DNA of 64,000 nucleotides. Source: Primulina eburnea. Lineage: Eukaryota > Streptophyta > Magnoliopsida > Lamiales > Gesneriaceae. The stretch is taken from contig NC_133105.1 in NCBI RefSeq assembly GCF_022965805.1, positions 28,738,277 to 28,802,276 of the forward strand. Reading direction: 5' to 3'. The translations under genes were made by a program, and so were the position numbers. Of this stretch, positions 56,314 through 64,000 are shown piece by piece. The notes under the pieces are model-generated. The model was not told where the DNA came from. It saw only the letters and a program-made list of their open reading frames with translations, and made no database searches. The stretch's first letter is position 1, and each line of letters opens with the position of its first letter.

Positions 56314-59300
56314 TATAATGGCCTGAAAATTCGTGTTTTAAAATTTGCGGAAAAATTAAAATTTCGTTTTTAAATGATTAAAATGCCTCGTTCATAAAAT
56401 AAACTGATAAATAAAGTATTATGTTCGAAATGGCAGCGGAAGTAAGTGTTTGTTTGTAAAAATAATAATTTAAAATAATCCAGCAACGTGAAAAATGTTT
56501 GATCATAAAATAGTAAATGCTGAAAAAATGAGGTCCTCGGGTCCCAGTGGCTCACTGGTCCCCGCCCTCGATCCCGACATCATCAGTACCTACAACAATC
56601 AAGTCTAGTGAGTCTAAAGACTCAACATGCATATATCGTAAATAACAAATAAATAAAAAATAAAATCGCATGTAAGTGAAAATATCTTGTCATGAGGCAT
56701 AACGTAAAATATTGTGTCCTGATTAATTATAATACGTGCATAACTGAACTGAAAATCATAAGTGAAAATGTTTACTCCTTGGAGCCCTGTAATGAAATAG
56801 CTTGTAATAATTTTCTGGTGAGGTTATGGTCTACGAAAGTGGCCACTGCATTGAAGTGAACTGACCGGTAACTGGCGACCGGGTGAAATAATAATCCCAT
56901 GATATTGAATTGGCCACAAGCAATATCGCATAATTCTCAAAATGAATATTTTATATTTTTATGCACGTAATATAATTAAATGGCATAATTAAATCCACAT
57001 GGGTTGGATCGTTCCCAGGCTCGCTGCGACTTAAATCTAACATGAAAAATATGCAAAAAGATTTATTTGACCAAACTATGCAATTAAATCCGAAAACGCG
57101 GCAATTACGCCCAACGACTTCGTATTTAATCATGACTCCGTACCAACCCGAACCACACTGAACCATCATATAGTCATGATTTAAATACGCCTAAAATGAT
57201 GAAATAATGCTCCTAAATTTACAGTACTCGAAATTTAGTGAATGGAGGCCAAAAACATGAAACGCTCTTTCGAGAGTCACTTTGGCACATTGCACCGTAA
57301 ATTCTCGTACGACCTCTAAACTTTACCAAATCACGAACAGCCAAAAACATGACCTTCCTAACTCAATGAGTTAATGTCCAGTCCAAGGCCATAGGCTAAA
57401 AGCCCACCAAGAACTCGAAACACACCCCTGAACCACAGCACACTTGCTGTCAAAAATTACAGCAGCGGTGTTTGCATTTCCTTGCGTCGTTTGGGAGGCT
57501 AATGGCCATTGGGGCTTGAACCACCGACCAGAACCTCTCACCAACATCCTAGGGAATGTTTTGAACCATGGCTAAGGGCACTAGGCCAGACACAATCCAA
57601 ACCACACCATGAATCAACCGAAACTTTCCCACCGAGAGCCAAACCTCTGTGTGCGGGCTGTTGCAATCGTTCTTGCTGTCATGGACCATTCCAGTGGCCA
57701 TTTGATTGACCATGGCACGATCTAGAAATCCAGAGGTATGGAGCGAACCAGGGCTAAGGGCCAGAGGCCAACCGAGATTCACCCCAACCATCAAAACCGA
57801 AAAGTACACATGCAGAAAAGGGGAAAGGGTCGAAGGGGCTGTTCTTGTGTTTTTATTTGAAAACCGATTCCGTCATGGACCAAGCCTCGAAAGGGCGACT
57901 TGGTCATGTCTTAGAAATAACAAGGAGATGTTCTAACCGTGGCTATAGCCCATAGGGCAGCCAAGATCAGAACCATCAACCTTGAGAGCAAAACCGAAAA
58001 ATCGAAGCACAATATGACACTAGAGGGGAGTTGCTGTCATTTCTGAATTTACAGCGGGTATGGGGCTTGAACGAACGGACCAATATGATCCTTACATGTC
58101 TTATTGCATGTCTAGATGCAGCCTTGGGAGCCTGGACACGAGCCAACCTCCTGAAACCATCAAAACAGCCAAAACCGTGAAGCATGAAGAACCCCAAAAA
58201 AAACTGTGCAGAATTCTGTGATCATGTTGCAGAAAAATTTCGGTTCTTGGCTATAAATCATGATCATGTAATGTTTTAAAAATCATATTATGACTTGATT
58301 GAAGAGCAAGGGAAAATATACACATGCCTGGATTTCGTTTGAAAAGAAAACGAATTAATACGACGACACGGCGCGGCGGAGGCGGAGTTCTCTCCTCTTG
58401 TTTTCTCTTTTATTTTTCTTGTGTTTTCTCTCTTATTTCTCCCTAGTTTCTCACGTTTTTTGTGAAGGTTTTTACTCTGAAATTTCGAAAATGGGGAGGG
58501 GAGGAAAGTCTAGGAAGATAAATGGGAGGTTGCTAGATGAATGAGAATTAAAATGGCAAGATAAATCCTTCTATCTTCTAGTTTGTTAGATGGTTAATAT
58601 CAAAAGATTTTTTATGGATATTTCTAGGGTGTATTTGGTCGACCATGGGGTCTAGGAACAAGGGAGAAATATTGCTTAGTTAATTATTTGATGGTGATTT
58701 AAAAGTGGGGGGAATATCTACCTAGAAAATGACTAAGAGTAAGATAATAAAGAATGAATTGTCCAACTAATTAAAATCTTTAAAAATAAAGGAGGGAAAT
58801 ATTGCAAGATAATCATGGTAGAATATTGCTTAAATAATTAATTAGTGGTGAATAAAATTTAGGGAATTATTTTACAAGAAAAGGTAAGGAAAGATATTAA
58901 AGAATTGGATTGTCAAATATTTTTAAATTAATTAAAGATGATGGCCGATTTTATTAGATAAAGTAGGGTAAGAAATTGATTAATTATTAATTAAATGAGG
59001 ATTTAAAATTAAGGGATTATCTACCATGAAATGCATATGGAAAGGAATCAAAGTTGAGTTGCAAATCATAAACTAAATATTTTAGAAATGGGGTGGCCGA
59101 AAATTAGAATAAAATTGGAGGAAAATATTTCAGAAATCCTGTATTTTAATTCTTTAGAGTTTTATCTACCCATTAAATATTTTAGTGAATTAGTAAATTA
59201 ATTATGGAATAACATTATCTTGCATGCATGGCTAAATCTTTAAATTAAATTGATAACATGTTAAGTTGAAATTTCTTAATTAAAACAAGCCTAAATTAAC

Positions 59301-59660
59301 TTATCTCAATTGGTCACATATTTTAATTTAGGCTTTTAATTAAATTATTTGACATAAAGAATTTATTTACTACTTATCTCAAGTTAATTAAATAAATCCT
59401 TAAACTTTCTTTTATCCTGAAATAAATTATTCTTTATCTTAAATAAAATTCTAGGAATAATTTCTTAATATTGAATATTATCTCAATACTCCAACTCTAG
59501 TCCGGCATCACTTATTTAACTGAAAAGGTAGCAACTAAACTACTGCATGAAATAAATAAATTTAAAGAAAAGAATTTAAATACTCATGAAATAAAATCAT
59601 TTTAATTTAAATACTAGAATTATGAATGGCTTCTACGTAGTCTGATTTACGGGTTCTACA
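56314..59660 (-). repeat. L1 5' LTR
   Basis: About 3.35 kb, uninterrupted. It differs from the left LTR by many substitutions and indels, for example about 90 bp near 57255-57350 absent from the left copy. This marks L1 as clearly older than T1. Confidence 0.88.
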
Positions 59661-60802
59661 CGAATCTTGACCACCACATCTGCAGTCTACTGAATTATCT
59701 CGGGACCAAATTCCGCTCTTTTCCCGACTTCATCCCAATAAACCGGCGATCTGCACTTCCTTCCATACAATTCCTCGTAGGGAGCCATACCTATAGATGC
59801 TTGAAAACTGTTGTTGTAGGTAAACTCCACTAGAGGTATCTTCGATTCCCAAGCCTCCTGGAAATCGATCATATAGGCTCGCAATAGATCCTCCAAAATT
59901 TGAATCACTCGTTCAGACTGGCCATCTGTCTCCGGGTGAAAAGCTGTACTGAATAGCAAATTCATCCCCGTGGCTGCATGTAAGCTCTTCCAAAAGGACG
60001 ATGTAAATCTCGGGTCTCTGTCGGACACGATTGAAACTGGGATCCCGTGCAAACGAACTATCTCCCTGATATAGAGCTCCGCATACTGCGTCATGGAGAA
60101 AGTCGTCTACACTGGCAAAAAGTGCGCTAACTTAGTGAGTCGATCCACTATCACCCAAATAGAATTCGATCATCTGACTGACCTTGGCAACCCAACCACA
60201 AAGTCCATTGTAATATTCTCCCATTTCCACTCTGGGATGGGGAGTGGCTTAAGCATTCCTGCTGGCCTCTGATACTCTGTCTTCACCTGCTGACAAGTGA
60301 GGCATTCAGACACAAATATGCGGACGTGTCTCTTCATCCCTGGCCACCAATACAAAACCTGCAAGTCTTTGTACATTTTGGTCCCTCTTGGGTGAAGGGA
60401 ATACGGAGATGCATGTGCCTCTGTCAGAATATCCTCTCTGATCGAATCAACACTAGGCACCCACATTCTACCTCTGTATCTCACCAAACCATCTGACACT
60501 GTGTAGAGTACACTGCCCTTGGCTTCATCCTTCAGCCTCCATTTCTGCAATTTCTCGTCTGAAGACTGGCCCGCACGAATACGGTCTAGCAAAAAAGATT
60601 GGATTGTCAAATTAGACAGCCTTGGAGCTCTACCCTTGCGATAAAATTTTAAATCAAACCTCTGAATCTCAGACTGAAGAGGTCTCTGCACTGACAATTG
60701 TGCTACAACGGCGACTTTTCTGCTCAAAGCGTCTGCGACGACATTGGGTTTCCTTGCGTGGTAACTAATTTCGCAGTCGTAGTTTTTTACTAATTCAGCC
60801 AC
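59661..60802 (-). pseudogene. G2 pol: RNase H end and integrase
   Basis: RNase H tail (NYDCEISYHARKPNVVADAL), the integrase zinc region (HPRGTKMYKDLQVLYWWPGM, CLTCQQVKTEYQRPAG) and core ([68 protein letters not shown]). Stops lie near 60167 (TGA) and 59684 (TAG for Gln). The reading enters L1 at 59660 after TADVVVKIR. Confidence 0.85.
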
Positions 60803-61922
60803 CGTCTCTGTCTCATATTCAGTTCTTTCTGAATGAAGAAATACTTGAGACTCTTGTGATCAGTGAAAATCTGGCATTTCTCGCCATACAAGTAGTGTCT
60901 CCAAATCTTCAACGCAAAGACAACAACGGCTAATTCCAGATCGTGAGTCGGGTAGTTCTTATCATACACTTTTAACTGCCTGGAAGCATAAGCTATAACC
61001 CGACCATGCTGCATCAACACTGTGCCTAACCCGAGCTTAGATGCATCGGTGTATAATACAAAATCACCTTGCCCTGATGGCATGGCTAATACTGGCGCTG
61101 AAATAAGAGCTTGCTTCAAAGTATCGGAGCTCTTCTGGCAAACGCCACTCCACACGAACTTAGCATTCTTCTTGGTCAGTGAAGTGAGTGGCACTGCTAT
61201 TGACGAAAACCACTGAATAAACTTACGGTAGTAACCGGCTAAACCCAGAAAGCTGCAGATTTCTGATGCATTCTTCGGCTCAACCCATCCCTTAACGGCT
61301 GCTACCTTCGCTGGATCCACTTCATTGCCGCTGCTAGAAATTATATGACCCAAAAATGCTACCTTCTCCAACCAAAATTCACACTTACTGAACTTCGCAA
61401 ATAACTTGCAACTCTGCAAGTTCTGTACAACTGTCCTCAAATGCTGGTTGTGCTCTTCATGGCTCTTTGAGTAAATGAGAATGTCGTCAATAAATACTAT
61501 GACGAACCGATCAAGGTAAGGTTGAAATACTCGGTTCACGAGGTCCATGAAAATTGCTGGATCATTCGTTGTTCCATACGGCTTCACCGAGAACTCGTAA
61601 TGCCCATATATAGTTCTGAAGGCTGTTTTGTGAACATCTGCGTCTTTCACTTTCAGCTGATGATAACCTGATCGAAGATCTATCTTAGAGAACATTGAAG
61701 CTCCCTGCAATTGATCGAAAAAGTCCTCGATTCTAGGAAGTGGGTATTTATTCTTGATCGTTACCTTATTCAACTCTCGGTAATCAACGCACAGTCTCAT
61801 GCTCCCGTCTTTCTTCTTCACAAAGAGCACTGGTGCGCCCTACGGTGAGAAACTAGGGCGAATGAATTCCTTGTGTAGAAGATTTTGAATCTGCTGTTTG
61901 AGCTCTAACATTTCAGCTGGAG
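60790..61922 (-). pseudogene. G2 pol: reverse transcriptase and RNase H start
   Basis: RT motifs: [50 protein letters not shown] and the catalytic block [13 protein letters not shown]. RNase H follows with [27 protein letters not shown] and [14 protein letters not shown] near 61831 replaces the conserved Trp of PWGAP. A one-base frameshift near 60800 separates it from the RNase H tail. Confidence 0.88.
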
Positions 61923-62542
61923 CTAACCTGTACGGTATCTTAGAGATTGGCACAGTGCCTGGCATATGATCAATTGAAAACTCCACCTCTCTCTCTCTGG
62001 TGGAAGGCACGTGACGTCATCTGGAAAGATGCCAAAAAAATCTTTCACCACTAGTACATCTGATAATGACGGAGTGGGTATGTCAGGTGTTGAAATGATG
62101 CTGGCTAAGAAAGCCTGACACCGCTTGGAAATGAGTCTTGGGGCCTGCATGCAAGAAATCATGCGAGGAAAACTCCTCCATCTAGTTGGATCGAAGAGAA
62201 ACTGCTCCATACCCAAAGGTTTTACTCGCACTGATCTCTTCTGGAAGTCAATCAAGACCTTATTCTTCGTCAGCCAGTTCAATCCTATAATAATGTCAAA
62301 CTCTGGCATTGGCAACACAATCAAATCTGCATACACTAGGTGGCCCTGCAGCTCGAGATCAATGTCTTTGACCACGCTAGTAGTTGATAATTCTTCCCCT
62401 GATGGGACTCTCACTAAATAGCTCACATAGAGTCCAATAGACTTGACGTCCAGGTGACTAGCGAATGTCTCTGAAATGAACGAGTGGGTGGCTCCTGAGT
62501 CTATCAGGGCCTTCGTGGCTGATCTCCTGGTTAAAATATTCC
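61923..62542 (-). pseudogene. G2 protease domain
   Basis: ATKALIDSGATHSFISE near 62510-62460 is the retropepsin active site (D-S-G). IIGLNWLTKNKVLIDF is the second conserved block and [17 protein letters not shown] leads to RT. The frame is damaged in places. Confidence 0.75.
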
Positions 62543-62699
62543 CTGAGAGACGTTAGCACCACGCAACTTTTATCCCAAAGTTCTACTAGTAGTCTTAGGC
62601 AACAAAAGACACCAAAAATTCCATCTAGCATCCTAATAATCCCAATTTAAATAAACATGCAAAGCGAAAATAATACTGAGCTTAAGTAGAAAAGTTTAT
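62543..62699 (-). other. 157-bp intron-like insertion between G2 gag and protease
   Basis: Coding similarity stops after a block ending SNPDTILLT and resumes as (G)NILTRRSATKALIDSG. The intervening 157 bp ends GCTAACGTCTCTCAG on the minus strand and begins ATAAAC. Removing it keeps the frame (phase 1) and rebuilds the family's usual TG-IL junction. The 3' border is intron-like with a branch-point-like CTAAC; the 5' border has AT instead of GT. It could also be a small insertion of another kind. Confidence 0.45.
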
Positions 62700-63641
62700 C
62701 GGTCAGTAAAATCGTGTCTGGGTTCGACTCCTGCGCATGCATAGCGAACACTCTACCCTGAGTCGGCTACCTCCAATGCGGGCACTCCTTCAACATATGT
62801 TCACTTGCTCCGCACTTGACACATTTACCTGACCCATACAAGCATTGTCCCGGGTGCTGGCGGTTGCACTTCGGGAATACCTTGTGTTCTCCCGGCCTCT
62901 GAGGCACCTTCTGCTGTGAAATAGGACCCTTGTCCTTTGGCGGTCCCTGATATGGCCTCTTCCCTGGTTGCACCTGGAACGGCCTCTTAAATTGAGGTCG
63001 TTGTTGATGCTGCTGCTGTGGGGCCTGATAGGGCCTCTTCCCTGCCTGTCAGCTTCAATATCCTTTTGATCTTGCTCTGTCGCCAAAGCTCTTGACACGG
63101 CAACCGTGTAGGTAGTAGGACCAGCAACTCGGACGTCACGGCGCAAGACTGGCCACAACCCATCCATAAAATGCCTCAACTTACTCTGGGCATCATTAGC
63201 TATTAGGAGCACAAAGTGACACCCCCTTTTGAACTTCCTGACAAAGTCCGCCACGCTACTGTTCCCCTGTCGCAGCGTCATAAACTCTTTTGTCAATCTG
63301 GATCGTACTTCTTCAGTGAAATACTTGGAGTAGAATATCTCTTTAAAACTATCCCAAGAGAGGGTCTGCAAGTTCCCTGCCACTGACGCGCTCTCCCACC
63401 ACAGTCTGGCGTCCCCAGTCAGTAGGAATATGGCACACCTGACCCTATCTGCATCTTGCAACTCCATAAAGGCAAAAATCACCTCGATGGATTTAATCCA
63501 TCCCTCAGCTAACATCGGGTCAGTGGTCCCCGAGAACTCCTTTGGGCTCATCCGTCTAAACCTCTTGTATACTGTTCCACAATTTACCCAACGTTGTAAA
63601 TCCCAGATGCATGAACATGATATCAATAACATAAGATGCAC
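62700..63641 (-). pseudogene. G2 gag
   Basis: Capsid region with FRRMSPKEFSGTTDPMLAEGW, LLTGDARLWWES, FKEIFYSKYFTEEVRSRLTKEF and LRQGNSSVADFVRKFKRGC, a Tekay-type gag. A one-base frameshift near 63045 moves the reading to the frame with the zinc knuckle CVKCGASEHMLKECP (around 62770-62820). The N-terminus upstream of about 63560 is degraded and I cannot fix a start. Confidence 0.8.
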
Positions 63642-63679
63642 GTATATTGAACTTAAAACATAGACATGCTGAAATTAAC

Positions 63680-64000
63680 TGTAACGTACCGTATTTTTTA
63701 CTATTTAAAGTTTCCGGAAAAATTAAAAATTTTCTTAAATACTTCATAAACTTTCAAATTTTGATAAAACAACTGTTCATCCTCAAAAATAGTTGCAACA
63801 GAAAAATCTCAAAATAATGTCTGCCAAAAGTATTTGCTTGAACCTCAAACCGTAACATAAAATCATAGTATTTAGAAATTTCAAATATCATTAAAACATG
63901 GGCGGTCCTCGGGTCTAGCCTCCTGCTCAGTCCAAGCCTGCTCCTTGGTCCCCACACCTTGTCTTCTCGAAAACAATTTCACCTGCATCGATCAATTCTA
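63680..64000 (-). repeat. G2 5' LTR, end portion
   Basis: Starts (on +) TGTAACGTACCG, the complement of a CA LTR end, next to the gag leader. It runs off the window; AT-rich, no features seen. Confidence 0.6.

Larger units (their letters stand above)
21030..59660 (-). mobile_element. L1: large non-coding LTR element (LARD-like) inserted in G2
   Basis: Duplication CGAAT at 21025-21029 and 59661-59665. LTRs are about 3.36 kb (21030-53652, interrupted by G3) and 3.35 kb (56314-59660). The internal domain is 2.66 kb (53653-56313) without coding capacity. Ends are TGTAGAACCC and CATTATA (TG...TA rather than TG...CA) in both LTRs. It has a Met-tRNA primer site, hairpin and polypurine tract of the gypsy type, so it probably uses enzymes of a Tekay-like partner. 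Confidence 0.88.
59661..64000 (-). mobile_element. G2: outermost gypsy element (right piece, runs off the window)
   Basis: Minus-strand integrase, RNase H, RT, protease and gag in order from 59661 to 63641, then a short leader and the end of the 5' LTR (63680 onward, TGTAACGTACC reading +). It is Tekay/Del-like. It is the oldest element of the right block because every other element there lies inside it. It carries many stops and frameshifts. The primer site next to the LTR is badly decayed. Confidence 0.85.

Noticed and set aside
62715..62735. GGTTCGACTCC matches the B box of tRNA genes and SINEs
   Set aside because: On the minus strand this is coding sequence of the G2 polyprotein (part of ESNPDT after the gag zinc knuckle). 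No A box at the right spacing and no cloverleaf.

Overview
The window is nuclear DNA from a flowering plant, probably a eudicot, and is almost entirely transposable elements nested inside one another. The evidence is plant-type Ty3/gypsy chromovirus polyproteins, an Athila-type gag-protease, a plant CACTA (En/Spm) element with spliced genes, primer sites for initiator-Met and Asp tRNAs, and AT-rich LTRs. I found no host gene in its own context, no RNA gene, no CRISPR and nothing bacterial. Element names below (G1-G4, L1, A1, K1, C1, S1, T1) are mine.

Left block (1-20358, + strand). G1, a Tekay/Del-like gypsy element, enters from the left edge and ends with its 3' LTR at 20358. CACTA element C1 (1597-17929, target duplication TAT) splits its integrase. 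C1 carries a spliced TNP2 transposase gene, a second gene (Transposase_24-like plus Ulp1-like protease), subterminal repeats and two apparent exons of a captured host gene. The transposase gene is split by S1, a solo LTR (5605-10711, duplication GATGT). Inside S1 sits T1 (6446-9691, duplication GTATG), a very young LTR element with a 374-bp internal region.

Right block (20359-64000, mostly - strand). G2 is the outermost element: its integrase end lies at 20526-21024 and the rest at 59661-64000. It is split by L1 (21030-59660, duplication CGAAT), a non-coding element with 3.35-kb LTRs. L1's left LTR is split by G3 (21441-50695, AATAT), a relative of G1 in opposite orientation. G3 is split by G4 (25521-40268, ACATG) and by K1 (41085-46520, CTTTC). 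G4's protease is split by A1 (30165-37142, GCATA), an Athila-type element on the + strand with gag-protease but no reverse transcriptase. The implied order is G2, then L1, G3, G4/K1 and A1; separately G1, C1, S1 and T1.

No complete autonomous LTR element remains: the gypsy polyproteins carry nonsense codons, frameshifts or insertions. C1's transposase frame stays open if S1 and two introns are removed. The most interesting unexplained structure is in cis-acting sequence. Several unrelated LTRs hold arrays of CG-rich palindromes, in some cases just upstream of a TATA-like region, and their arms show paired changes; related LTRs (G1, G3) carry different palindromes in the same slot. A small hairpin with an NGGA loop recurs beside the polypurine tract of six elements and also shows a compensatory change.
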